Assembly: GCA_015501055.1 (NCBI GenBank) | Contig: JADNYV010000048.1 | Location: 154,917 to 218,916 of the forward strand | Direction of reading: 5' to 3' | Length of the DNA: 64,000 nt | Source: Mucidula mucida | Taxonomy: Eukaryota > Basidiomycota > Agaricomycetes > Agaricales > Physalacriaceae | Shown here: positions 54,367 to 64,000 of the stretch, piece by piece | Layout of the letters: every line of letters starts with the position of its first letter | Numbering within the stretch: position 1 is the first letter of the stretch | Position numbers and translations under genes: made by a program | The notes under the pieces: model-generated | Told to the model about the DNA's origin: nothing | Databases searched by the model: none | What the model saw: the letters and a program-made list of their open reading frames with translations, nothing else

Positions 54367-57300
54367 CTAGGACTCCCAAATCGGCATTTCCTCTTGCATC
54401 TTCCTTGTTGGGTACATCGCTTCCAGCCGTACATTATACTTCTTTCCGACACTGACCATTTCCTTTAGGTCGTCGGGGAGGTCTACCTTATTTGTTCCCG
54501 GGTTCCAGTTCTGGAGATACATGTTCATACATGAGTTCTTGTTGTAACAGTTTTTCTCACTTGGTGTGATTGCATTCTGGAAGATCCAGTCGGTGAAGTA
54601 TGCCCAAGCAGGCCGTTTCTCTCCAAAAGTCAGGTATTCTTGTAGTTGTCTTAGAGCGATTGCGTCGTTTTGTGCCTGCATGTCCAGGATGTTCTTTCCT
54701 TCCTTCTCCATTGGTCGAGTTAGGGTCTCCCTATTCACAGGCGGCTGTGTGCTGCCGTCCCATACAAACTGCATGATCATCTTTTCTATTTGCTTTCTCA
54801 CCTTCTCCGGCATTCCTTGTGCGGCTGTTAGGAACTGAGATACGCCATCTGGGAAGTAGTTGATGATGATGGCCTTACCCTCCATTGCTGGGTGGCTACA
54901 ATTCCATTGGTCCAGTTTTTGTTGGATTTTCTCTAGATTCGGGGTCCATATTGCCTCCTGATTGAAGTTGTTTCCCATTTGGCTTCCTAGTGTCCTTGCT
55001 GTTTGCCCGTCTAAGGCAATCTCCATTCCTGGTGGTATTGGCTCCTGTTCTGAACTTATTCGGCGGGTTTCTAGCAGTCGTATTCTGAAGTCTTCGGTTC
55101 TAATTGGTATGATTATTGTCTTTTTAATATTGAATTTTGCCCCTGATACGCAACACCAGTTTTCTAGTATGTTCTGCAGGTCGCTGCACTTATTGTGTTC
55201 CGAGAGATACATGGTTGTGTCATCCGCAAAAAGTGTTAGCTTCAGTGTTCGGTGTGTTCCGGGTATATGGTACCCTTGTAAGTTTGACTTCCGGATTGCT
55301 TCAGCCAGTGGTTCTATGGCCAGGTTGAACAGGATGCATGAGAGTGAATCCCCCTGGCGGACTCCCCTAGTTACCTGAAATGGTGTGCTTTTCTCGCCGT
55401 TGATGATGACCGTTGTATAGGCGTCCTTATACAGTTCTTGTACTGTTGCGATAAAGGGTTCAGGAATCCCAAATGCTTCTAGGGTCTTCCATAGGTAGTC
55501 GTGTGTTACTTTGTCATAGGCCTTCTCCTGATCAAGCACCACTATGACCCCATTTATTTGAGCAGCTTCTGCGTACTTAGACATTAGGTTTGTCAGCTTT
55601 ATTGGATGCAGTATGTTATGTCCTTTGATAAAACCTGTCTGGTCTTTGTTTATGATGCTGGGAGCTGCCTCCGCCAGTTTTTCAGATAGAGCCTTTGTGA
55701 ACAGCTTGTAGTCCGTGTTTAGGAGAGTAATTGGTCTGTAGTTCACAATGATTCTGATGTCATTCTTCTTGTAGATAGGGCACATCCAGCCTTTTGCAAA
55801 TCCTATTCCCTATGTGACGCTGTTCTCCTCTATATGGTTGTACACTTTCGTGAGCAGCCTTATAATGTCGTAGCCCTCTTGATTCATCTTGATCTTCTCG
55901 TTGTATCTCCTCTGAAGTCTCTTCCAGAATTCATAGGGAATGCCATCTAGGCCTGCTGCAGAGCTGTTCTTTGAGTGTTTCAGCACCTTTTCTATCTGTT
56001 TGTTTGTAATTCTTGTTCTTAGTTTTTCTCGTCCTTCCGCCGGAACCTCCATTTCCAACTGCTTAAGGAGTTCTTCCATGATTTGTGTTTTTTCTTCTTT
56101 GTTCTCTTCCACATCTTATTTTTCCAGGTTCTCATGATAGTCCCTTCCCAGTTCTGCCATACACTTTGACTTCCTCTTGTACTTCTTTGGCTCTGAGCCC
56201 GGTACCTCAAGCTCCATAATGACATCTCGCGGCTTCTATGGGTTGTTAATCGTGCTCCAGTACTTGCTGCTTATTTCTCTGAAGAGCTTGAAGTTTGCTG
56301 CTGCTATCAGCTGGTCTTCCTCCACCTTGTCTGCCTTTAGCTTTCTTAGGTATTCATTTGCTATATGAGTGTCACACTGTCGGTCGTCTTCTTCTTCATA
56401 GTGGTCCGTATTGAGAATAATGTCCAGTCTTTCCTCCGCCTTCACTATTTCCTCCTCTCTCTTTGGCTTAATTTTCCTTGCGGTTTCTTTTGCTGTTGCT
56501 AGGAACACTTTCCTCGTCCAACTCCATATTGTCTGACAGTTGTTTGTTGGTGTTGCCATGCCGGATCTCTCCAGTTCGTCTATTTCTTCAATGGCCTTCA
56601 TTCCCATTTCTTCTACTGTCCTAAGGTATTGTCAGTTGTTAATAAGATAGAGTGGCATGGAGTATCTTCCTTTCCCGATGTACGGCATATGCAAGTTAGT
56701 GATCTCCACTGATACCATATCATAATCGGTGAGTTCAGCGCTCATCTTCTCAATTTTCCACTCTCTGCTCATGGCTAGTATCTCTGGGGCCACATATATC
56801 CTGTCTAATCGGGATTTCATCCCTCCTTGTTCTTCTGACTGCTGGTATGTGTAGCCTTTTGTTGTGGGGTTCATGTTCCTCCAGCCGTTGTGCAGGTTAA
56901 ACACCCGTTTGAAGTCTGCTAGTGCTTCTGTCGCTGCTGTATCATCTCTGTGCTGAGGCATCCGGTCTATTTCCTCTTCTACCAGATTTGCATCGGTGCC
57001 AATGATGTTTGGTGTTGGCAGATTTTTCTCCAAGCATACATCAACAATTTTCTTCCATAGGTCGCGGTTCTCTGCTGGACTGTTTGGGGCATACACTCCC
57101 ATGGCTGTTAGATTCATGCCGCGCCACTTCACTTCCATCATGATTGCTTGGCCAGGCTCAATTTCATGGTACTTTGTTGCTTTGAAGCCAAGCTCCTTGT
57201 TCACTACTATTGCGACGCCAGCTGCTCTTGTCCCTGCCTCTCCTTCTAGTGCTGAGTGGTATATTTCAGCTCTTGTTTTGTAGTCCGCTTTGAGGTCGTC

Positions 57301-58085
57301 CAGGAATGAACCAGGATTCCCAGTTGCAGATTTCTTTGAAGTTTCTTTATCTGTAGCCATTTGTTTCGGGAGTCGAAGTATGTCTGACTCCCCCTTCCTT
57401 TCATGTTAAGTGATGCAAATTTCAGATACACTTTAGTTTTATTCTTTGCTTTTTTCTCCAAACGTTCCTTTTGTGCCTTCCTTTGTCGTGTTCTGTGGTT
57501 TCCTTGTTCCTAAGGTGCGTCTTCATCCTTACCGTTATCATGCTCTTCTTCCAGCTCTTCCTCCTCCTGTAGCTTATCTGGTAAGTCTGAGAAATTCCAG
57601 TTGTATGCTTGTCCGTCCTCCTGGTCTAAGTCTTTAATGTCTTCTCCTATTCCGCTAGGTTCTTGGGTGTCATCTGGCATATCAGAGAAATTCCAGTTAT
57701 ATGCCTGTTCGTCTTCTTGGTCCGGGTTATCGATGTCTTCTTCTGTCTCACTAGGTTCTTGGGTCTCGTCAACTTCTTGCGGGTCCTGTTCATCCTGCTC
57801 TTGTATGCTCTGCAGTGCGCGTCTCACTTCCTCCGCATCTCGTATTACAGCTATGTTTTCAGCTACCGTTACTCTTTGGTAGCATGTATGTTCCCCGTCT
57901 TTGAGTGTGTTTGGTCTGTCTGTTATGGTATTTGTTGTGTGGGTATGGTTTCCCGTGTTATGCATTGTGCTCGCCTTATCCATTTGACTCCCTTCCTGCC
58001 CAGAAGGTGCATTTGAGGAGTCCAATGGTTGGGGCAAGTCATTGCTATTTGAAAGAGAGGAGGAAAAAAGGTTTCCATCATCCAT
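54367..58085 (-). pseudogene. LINE ORF2: acidic extension, AP endonuclease, reverse transcriptase
   Basis: ATG 58085. Residues 1-190 are an unusual acidic extension (MDDGNLFSSSLSNSNDLPQP) with a 32-residue tandem duplication, ending at a TAG (57510) that lies in frame with the endonuclease start (VYLKFASLNMKGRG). A frame change at 57300-57360 hides the segment that should carry the catalytic Glu. The endonuclease continues with AGVAIVVNKELG, MGVYAPNSPAENRDLW, IIGTDANLVEEEIDRMPQHR, SRLDRIYVAPE and LTDYDMVSVEI. Stops at 56632, 56236, about 56117 and 55810 interrupt the linker and RT. RT: SSAAGLDGIPYEFWK, IIVNYRPITLLNTDYKLFTK, VVLDQEKAYDKV, GVRQGDSLSCILFNLAIEPL, LKLTLFADDTTMY (F-A-D-D intact). 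The tail after RT is Tad1-like (WAYFTDWIFQNAITPSEKNC). Confidence 0.85.
57570..57761 (-). repeat. two in-frame 96-nt tandem units in LINE ORF2
   Basis: Each unit encodes 32 residues of the form QEPS-x-x-x-EDI ... DQED-x-QAYNWNFSD-x-PD; the copies differ at roughly a quarter of residues. Confidence 0.75.
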
Positions 58086-58596
58086 CTCCCTTTGCCCATT
58101 ATCAAGGACACCACCAAAGGGCAGGCGAATGTCCCCTCCTTACGTAGGGAGGCATTGACCGGGACTAGCGTTGGAGGTCACCGTTGTTAACGTGTCAATA
58201 TTATTTTGTATCATTCCATGTTAAAAGTCAGCCATACAGAGTGCAGGGACTGGTGCACACTCTGAGCGAAGTTTATACCCTCCTTCACCTACGAGGTAGG
58301 CTTACGATCTCCGTCCTTGGGAGTTTCTTGGGTTCTATTCTTTGTCTTACTTGGTGCATTTTTAGCGCTATGAGGGTTGTTTATTTGTGTAGTTATAAGA
58401 TGTATGTAGGTATATATGCTTTTATGTCATATAGCGCATATCCATTTTCTACCTAGTCCGTGTCGTTACTGTATATGTGCGTTGTTACTGTATGTAGTGC
58501 GTAGGTATAAGTGTCATAAGGTGTATGCGCGCAGGTGTTGTAAAGCTAGTTCTACCGTGTGACGATGTTAATACCAGAGTGTGCCGTCGATTACAT

Positions 58597-60408
58597 TTAG
58601 GGCGAGGGACCTTCCTTCCTTCCTCCCCTCTTTACCGGAGCCCCCCCTCGTTTTGGCATGAACAGGTTTGCTTGTTGCGGGGCTGGCTTCGGCTTCCCAT
58701 GGCTCACAAACTCATCTGCGAGGGCAATTAGACAGAGCCCGGTTGGATGGTCTTGACCCCTGCATTGCGTACACCAGTTGTCGGGTATGAGCCGTCCAAC
58801 TCCGCCAATTCCTAGCCTCCCTTTGAACTTCAGCTTGCTGTGTAGCATCCGCAAGACTTGGTGAGCTTCTGGGTCCTTCAACAAAGGATCAGCATACACC
58901 GCCCAGTTGTAGGAATCTTGCTTTCCTTCCTTTTCCGCCATGTGCATGGGGATAACTTCCATAGAGTTATAGAAAGCTTCAACCGCCCGTTGATTCCCTG
59001 CATCGGTTTGCTCTCCCTTGTGGGTCACTGAGATGTGGTACGCCACTTCTCAAATCGCTCTACTCCCTGCCTTGACCAACTGCAAGACAGTGTCGTGGTC
59101 TTCCGGCTTGTCCGCGAGTCCAGCAACGGTGAAAATATGTCTTGGAATGATATTGTTCGGGTCCTTGTAGTGGAGGTTCTTGGTGAGTACAATGCCTCCC
59201 TTCTCGTAAACTGCAGCAGAATGGGTGTCGCTGAGGCCAATCATGATATAGAAGAGTGGTGGTCCAAATGGACGAGAGATGGGACCCGTTGCAATGGGAG
59301 GGGCGATTTGGATATGTGGGAGCGGCTCCTCAAGGACGGCTTCAGTGATGGCCTGGATTGCATTTACCTAAGCGCCGGTATCCTGCGTGTACGGACGGCC
59401 CAGCACCTGTACAAGGGTGACGTTTCCCGTAAGGCTGTGCATATCACGGAGCTGTCCTTGGTCCTGGTTGTGGTACAGGCTGAAGGGGTCAATTTGCGGC
59501 TTGTGATAGCCTTCCTCTGGACGAGGAATGATTTGGGGAGTGTTTGGGTCGACGGGGGGAGTGGTATGGGAGGGGGATGGTGCATCGTTTGCTCCGCTGC
59601 TGAGGCCTGGGATGTAGAAGTGTTGCGCATCCATATTCTCCGCGCCTTCCAAGCGCTGGAAGGGGTTGGAGTGCGGGCGGAATACTTTTGCAGCATATGA
59701 CACCTTGACTTTATTGTTGTAGCCAGGCTTCTTTCTCTCCTCCGGGGTCGTGGGGAAAGTGAGTGGAGCAATCTGTGGGATATGGAAGTGCAGCACCTAA
59801 TGCTCTCTCAGCGCTTCATAGTCGGGCTCATCCATGTACTCGTCACCATTGTCATCTTGGGGTACATGGATGTACGATGTACTTGACTTGCGGGATGATG
59901 CTGCCTGTACCAGGAAGGGGAGGTGCGGCCGTGCTTGGAATTGCAAGCGGAACGGGCCTTGCTGCTGCATCTTGGTCTTCTGGAACTTGATGTTGGCGTA
60001 ATTGCGGATGAGCTTGGGCTGAGCCTGTACTTTGTGACGTTGACGCTTGGCCATGTTGTCCTCATGTACTACAGGAAAGGCTGCGTGGAAGTCTCTGTTG
60101 TATATCTCTAAGGCTGCCTCCGGCAATACAAGGAATTCCTCCCCCTCATGGCTGAGGAGTTCAGTGTGTTCCTGATATCCTCGCTTCTTTGGGGTTATGG
60201 GCTCTGCCTGCGACGCTTATCCTTTGCCTTTATCCTTGGACTTGGCAGCTTTGTCTTTGGGGGGCGGTTAAGCCTTGTCTTTGGATGGCGCCAAAGCTTT
60301 GTCCTTGGATGGTGGCGAAGCCTTGTCTTTGGCTGGCGTTGAGGCCTTGTCTTTGGATGGCACCAAAATCTTGTTCTTAGACAGTGACATAGCCTGATTG
60401 CGTGTCAT
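58597..60408 (-). pseudogene. LINE ORF1 (gag-like, zinc knuckle)
   Basis: One reading frame from ATG 60408 (MTRNQAMSLSKNK) to TGA/TAA at 58597. Order: Lys/Asp/Ala repeat (60400-60220); FLVLPEAALEIYNRDFHAAF; LRLQFQARPHLPFLVQAASS; a Pro-rich middle (GYHKPQIDPFSLYHNQDQGQ); SDTHSAAVYEKGGIVLTKNL; AVYADPLLKDPEAHQVLRML; a knuckle CTQCRGQDHPTGLC; and a basic Gly/Arg end (KRGGAPVKRGGRKEG). Five in-frame stops (about 60267, 60219, 59797, 59368, 59050) but no frame change, so it decayed by point mutation. ORF1 proteins of this type bind the LINE RNA. Confidence 0.75.
60219..60400 (-). repeat. 24-nt coding tandem repeat (KDKAxxPx)
   Basis: About five to six in-frame units encoding K-D-K-A-x-x-P-x at the ORF1 N-terminus, e.g. 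PSKDKASTPAKDKASPPSKD; a strongly charged, disordered stretch. Confidence 0.75.
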
Positions 60409-61261
60409 GGACTCCTGGCTGACTGCTTGTGTTTCATTAGATTCGCTGTTGTTTTTATGTCTGAAAACTCACCTTTCTGGGGGGCTCTTGAGCGTGTTCA
60501 TGCTCTTGCTCCCCATCCTGAGGTACCTCCCCTTCTGTCTCATCTTCTCCTTTCTCCTGTTCCGCCTCTAGATTTTCCTTTGCCCCAACTACGAGGCGAG
60601 AGAATGGGATGCTTGCCTGCTCGTCTCTCTCATCCTGGGGGTTTTCAGCACCCTCTTGGGCTGGGGAGGTGTTGCCGGGTTCAATGTTGGTGGGTGTGGG
60701 TGTTTCGTCCCGGCGCTCTTTGTCGCTGACCTGAGTGTTCTTTGATTAGTCTATTTCTGTACATGGTGGCTTGCCACTTGCCTCTTCATTTACAACGCTG
60801 TTGGTGTCCTTGTTTTGGCCTTCTTTGGTCTGTGGGTTTCCCAGCAAGCTTTGTCTGCTCGCGCTTTCTGAAGCTGCGCGGGCCTGCTGACGGGTTTGGG
60901 CTACCCCTAGATTGTTGGTGCTTGACGGTTTTGGGATGTATTGCCTCCGCGTTGTGCGTTAGCCATTGCTTTCTTGATGTGTGCTGTACATGAGCAATGA
61001 GGACGTTTCTTTCTAGGTAGTTGGGGGAGCGGCAGGGTGTTTTCAATTGCTTCTACTAGTCTTAAGGTGTGTTCGAAGGAATTGTAACCCAGTTGCAGGC
61101 CGTATGGCGGAATGATCTGTGTTGCATAGCATATGGAGAATTTGGCCCAATGGAGTGGCATTGTGTATGGGTTTTAGGTTGTGTTAAGGTCGTGTTGTTC
61201 CATTTCATTCCCAAGCAGGTCATTTTGTCTCCTTTTAGGGATTTTTCCCTTTCATCGTGGC

Positions 61262-61462
61262 TGTTAGCGACTGACTAAGCCACGAGACTCAACCAGGTAC
61301 CACAGCAAGAACTGAAAGAGAAAACGTTCGCGTTCGTAAGACTAGGCTAGGCCAGGTGTATAAACGAGATCGGAACTAAAGTACAATGATACTACACTAC
61401 TGCTTATATACTAGTAAGTCTGTGTTTGAGACTCCTTGTCCATACGCGTTTCCGCTAGGGAT
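61262..61462 (-). repeat. LTR fragment split by copy D
   Basis: The first 201 bp of a minus-oriented LTR of the A-D family (TGTTAGCGACTGACTAAGCC ... CTAGGGAT), abruptly followed by the plus-oriented LTR of copy D. Confidence 0.85.
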
Positions 61463-61992
61463 TGTTATGAATGACCATATTTTCACACTTTCACATCTTA
61501 TCATATCTTATCGGGGGCCTTGTCTTATCAACCAACGGACTGTTTCATCATCTGTTTCGTCACCGATCATACTCCTTTTCATTACCGAAGCCGTACTCAT
61601 GTCGGACACACACCCAACACATGGATGACATCATACATGCCGATACCTCATGGACTCCCTATTGTATACACACCGCCGACACTTGTAGCACACATGGTCG
61701 TTTCAGTATTATTACTTACATGCAGATACCACTCGTATTTAATTGGTTTCACGGACTAGTAGCATACAACACTGGGTCAAGGGCGTGGAGCATCCCTAGT
61801 AGAAACGCGTATGGACAAGGAGTCTCAAACACAGACTTACTAGTATATAAGCAGTAGTGTAGTATCATTGTACTTTAGTTCCGATCTCGTTTATACACCT
61901 GGCCTAGCCTAGTCTTACGAACGCAAACACTTTCTTCCTTAGTTCTTGCTGTGGTACCTGGTTGAGTCTCGTGGCTTAGTCAGTCGCTAACA
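61463..61992 (+). repeat. 5' LTR of copy D
   Basis: 530 bp, TGTTATGAATGACC...CGCTAACA; reverse complement of the LTR family seen at 26380, 29192, 35153, 38116 and 43478. Confidence 0.9.
61844..61887 (+). promoter_or_regulatory. LTR core promoter and predicted RNA 5' end
   Basis: TATATAA at 61844-61850. About 32 nt after its first T begins TAGTTCCGATCT (61876-61887), the reverse complement of the primer-binding site. The transcription start is inferred from TATA spacing only. Confidence 0.6.
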
Positions 61993-61994
61993 GA

Positions 61995-62006
61995 AGATCG
62001 GAACTA
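61995..62006 (+). promoter_or_regulatory. self-priming primer-binding site
   Basis: AGATCGGAACTA, two nt inside the LTR, perfectly complementary to 61876-61887. It does not begin with TGG as tRNA-primed sites usually do. The same arrangement is present in copies B and C. Confidence 0.65.
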
Positions 62007-62586
62007 CTTTCTACCACCTACCACACATCCCTGATCGTCGATCAGCACTTTGCTGTTTGATCATCGCACATTCCCCATCCCTTTCCTGTTTACAGATCGA
62101 CGGATTCCTAATCCCAGCGCACGTCCGCATACGTGTGTATTGGTCCCAGTAGCGCCGGCTAACAGTTAGAGATAACTGCCTCGGGTGCTGGAAGTAGCCG
62201 CTCTCACGAGAACGAACTTTTGGCAGTTGCACTTCAGTGGGCGCTGTTTACGGGTCAACCCCCGTTCCCAGGAAAACTTCGGCTTACCTCACACCAGAGG
62301 GACGTCGGCTGGGCAATTGCGAACTTGTGACGAGCTCTTGGGCTCCGTAGATACGTAGTCAGTAGTCGGTAAAATAGTGTAGACAGTTACGATACCTACC
62401 TACTTTACTTACATTACGATACACACCACCATTCCCCACCCTACCAAGTCCTGGATTCTATTTCAGATCTAGGCGATCCTCCCTATTCATCCAAACCTCT
62501 ATTCCCTCACCTGTTTCATCCAAATCCGCATCACCCATATCACCACTTTCACCCTTTCACTCTCCGATCCATCACCCCGATCCATC

Positions 62587-64000
62587 ATGTCCAACGAAGC
62601 ACCCGAAACCGCTCCTCACACACCCGCTCATCATGCCGAGGTCAAAACCAAAGGCCGATCCCTTGTCAACAAGCCTTACGACTATGACGGGGACAAGTCC
62701 AAGTACAAGAGCTGGTGGCGATCGATGTTCACATACATCCGTGACAAGAAGAACAACCTCACATCTGACTCCGAAAGGATTGATGTTGTTCTCTCCTACA
62801 TCCGAGGAGATCACGTAGATGCATGGGTCCAGAACTACTCGGACCAGAACTTCGACGAGGAAGAAGAGGAATGGACAGTCTCTTGGACGGAGTTCAAGGA
62901 AGATTTGAAGGAGCGATTTGTGGACTCCAACCTCGCGCGAGACGCGCAAGATCAGATCGAGCGGTTGCGCCAGGGGCAAGATACCGCTCAAGATTTCTTC
63001 CAGAAGTTCGAGGTCCTGCTCACTCAGGCAGGATATTCGAAGGATGATGCATTTGTTGTGCGACTTCTCGAGACCAACGTCAACGAGAAGATCATTGATC
63101 AGATCTATGGTAGCCGAGACGGGTTGCCAGAGAAGTACAAGGATTGGAAGGCACAGATCCTTCAGATCGATCAGCTGTGGAGAAGGCGGGCGGCGAGCAA
63201 GAGGTCGGCATGCAGTCCCGGCCCTAGCTCCGCAGGGGCTACATCGAGAGCAATCCTACGAACCCACCCCAACGCCGATCACACGACGAGATGCCACTGG
63301 TGTTACCTATGGAGGACCGGCAGGCCGATGGACATCGACAATGCACGTCAAAGGGACTTGCTTCAGCTGTGGCGAACACGGCCATGTCAGCAGGTTCTGT
63401 CCCAAGAAGGGTCGACCCCAGACGATTGGGGTCTATGGACCGAAATGAATGACGAGAGAAGAGAAGCTGGCCGAAGAGTTGGGTTTTGCGAAGCTCCCGC
63501 AGTAGACGCAGTCCTGCCGGAGCAGTCATCAAGGAAAAGGTCGTCAGATGCAGAATCTATTTACAGTACGGGTACTGAAACATCTAAAATATCATCGACG
63601 ACTTTACCACCAAAACCTGCGAAAGAAAGATTTGAGCCAAATACGCCTGAGTGGATCGCACAACGGCTAAGAGAGGATGACGTGTCGAGAGCAGTGGGAA
63701 TTTTGAGAGCATGGATGCCGGAGCGGAGAGAGAGAGAAGCGACGGAGGAGAAGGTGATGGCGATCAGAGCGTTGACAAAGGAAGCTGCGGTGGAAGTTGT
63801 GACGGAGTTAAAAAAGTCGAGGAAGTACATCCGGGGAACAAAGGGGCAGGACATGAAACTCCGAGTAACCATAGAGAGCGTACACACAGGCTCTGAATGG
63901 GAAACGAGTGCCCTTCTTGACAGTGGAGCAACGGGTTCTTGTGTCAATAAAGAATTCGTCGAGAAGAACGGACTCCCGATCAAGGGAGTTACCCGGTCAG
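62587..64000 (+). CDS. gag-protease of copy D (partial, open to window end)
   Basis: Start ATG 62587 (MSNEAPETAPHTPAHHAEVK). The frame stays open for 471 codons to the end of the window, so it has no stop here. Capsid: YDYDGDKSKYKSWWRSMFTY, SWTEFKEDLKERFVDSNLAR, FFQKFEVLLTQAGYSKDDAF, LLETNVNEKIIDQIYGSRDG. Between about 63213 and 63470 compensating indels shift the frame, so the zinc knuckle (CFSCGEHGHVSRFC, at 63360-63400) is read only in another frame. The original frame then resumes: RFEPNTPEWIAQRLREDDVS and the protease active site LLDSGATGSCVNKEFV near 63915. The last ten residues differ from copy B by two extra bases. Confidence 0.8.
   Translation, partial: MSNEAPETAPHTPAHHAEVKTKGRSLVNKPYDYDGDKSKYKSWWRSMFTYIRDKKNNLTSDSERIDVVLSYIRGDHVDAWVQNYSDQNFDEEEEEWTVSWTEFKEDLKERFVDSNLARDAQDQIERLRQGQDTAQDFFQKFEVLLTQAGYSKDDAFVVRLLETNVNEKIIDQIYGSRDGLPEKYKDWKAQILQIDQLWRRRAASKRSACSPGPSSAGATSRAILRTHPNADHTTRCHWCYLWRTGRPMDIDNARQRDLLQLWRTRPCQQVLSQEGSTPDDWGLWTEMNDERREAGRRVGFCEAPAVDAVLPEQSSRKRSSDAESIYSTGTETSKISSTTLPPKPAKERFEPNTPEWIAQRLREDDVSRAVGILRAWMPERREREATEEKVMAIRALTKEAAVEVVTELKKSRKYIRGTKGQDMKLRVTIESVHTGSEWETSALLDSGATGSCVNKEFVEKNGLPIKGVTRS

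Larger units (their letters stand above)
54367..60408 (-). mobile_element. Tad1-like non-LTR retrotransposon (LINE), inactive
   Basis: Minus-strand LINE with ORF1 (60408-58597) and ORF2 (58085-54367), separated by about 510 bp. Both ORFs are damaged almost only by nonsense codons plus one frame change in the endonuclease. Upstream, 60430 to about 61000 also has coding-like Gln/Glu/Ser-rich sequence on minus and may be the real start of ORF1. The 5' end adjoins the LTR fragment at 61262. Confidence 0.85.
61463..64000 (+). mobile_element. chromovirus copy D (5' part; continues past window)
   Basis: Plus-oriented copy: 5' LTR 61463-61992, primer-binding site, leader, gag and the start of protease at the window edge. 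It is inserted in another LTR of its own family. Confidence 0.9.

Overview
The window is nuclear DNA of a filamentous basidiomycete, most likely an Agaricomycete. Genes carry many 45-60 nt GT-AG introns, and housekeeping genes typical of fungi are present (a DED1-type helicase, COP9 signalosome subunit 7, a Sec72-like protein). The mobile fraction also fits: Ty3/Gypsy chromoviruses, a Tad1-like LINE, hAT and mariner-type non-autonomous elements, a CACTA/Plavaka-like gene and multicopy fungal genes of unknown function. I could not run a search, so the species is not named and family names rest on motif recognition.

Bases 1-16540 are gene-dense host sequence. In order: the end of an unrecognised gene; an intracellular alpha/beta hydrolase with one apparent frameshift (-); a DUF952 protein (+); a Sec72-like TPR protein (+); a secreted GH28 pectinase (-); a poorly supported multi-exon gene (-); a secreted alpha/beta hydrolase (+); a dead isochorismatase-like gene (+); a large F-box protein (-); and a divergent pair, DED1 (-) and CSN7 (+), 162 bp apart.

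At about 16.7 kb the landscape changes sharply to transposons. A 796-bp non-autonomous hAT element with a perfect 8-bp target duplication is followed by a decayed zinc-ribbon/exonuclease-type pseudogene carrying a 244-bp TA-flanked MITE. Next is an old Gypsy element on + (19880-26379) whose protease, reverse transcriptase and integrase active-site acids are all lost through G-to-A changes. A second chromovirus family follows: a truncated, CpG-decayed copy A (26380-29191), copy B (29192-35680) and copy C (38116-44006), all on -, and copy D on + (61463 to the window end). This family appears to self-prime like Tf1: the 12 nt at the primer-binding site match the reverse complement of 12 nt located where the TATA box predicts the 5' end of the RNA. 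A Plavaka-like transposase-associated gene fragment is trapped between B and C, cut at both ends by LTRs.

Between copy C and the LINE (44.0-53.3 kb) lie two diverged members of one fungal family of unknown function. They share an N-terminal basic helical region, a middle domain and a C-terminal Trp-rich domain ending in a Trp-Trp-Gly helix. One is truncated by an LTR; the other is broken and sits head-to-head with a gene encoding a viroplasmin/RNase H1 N-terminal-like domain, which is put out of frame by a 15-nt G tract. From 54.4 to about 60.4-61.0 kb lies a Tad1-like LINE (-) with both ORFs recognisable but carrying nonsense codons. The window ends inside gag-protease of copy D, which is inserted into a minus-oriented LTR and creates an inverted repeat.
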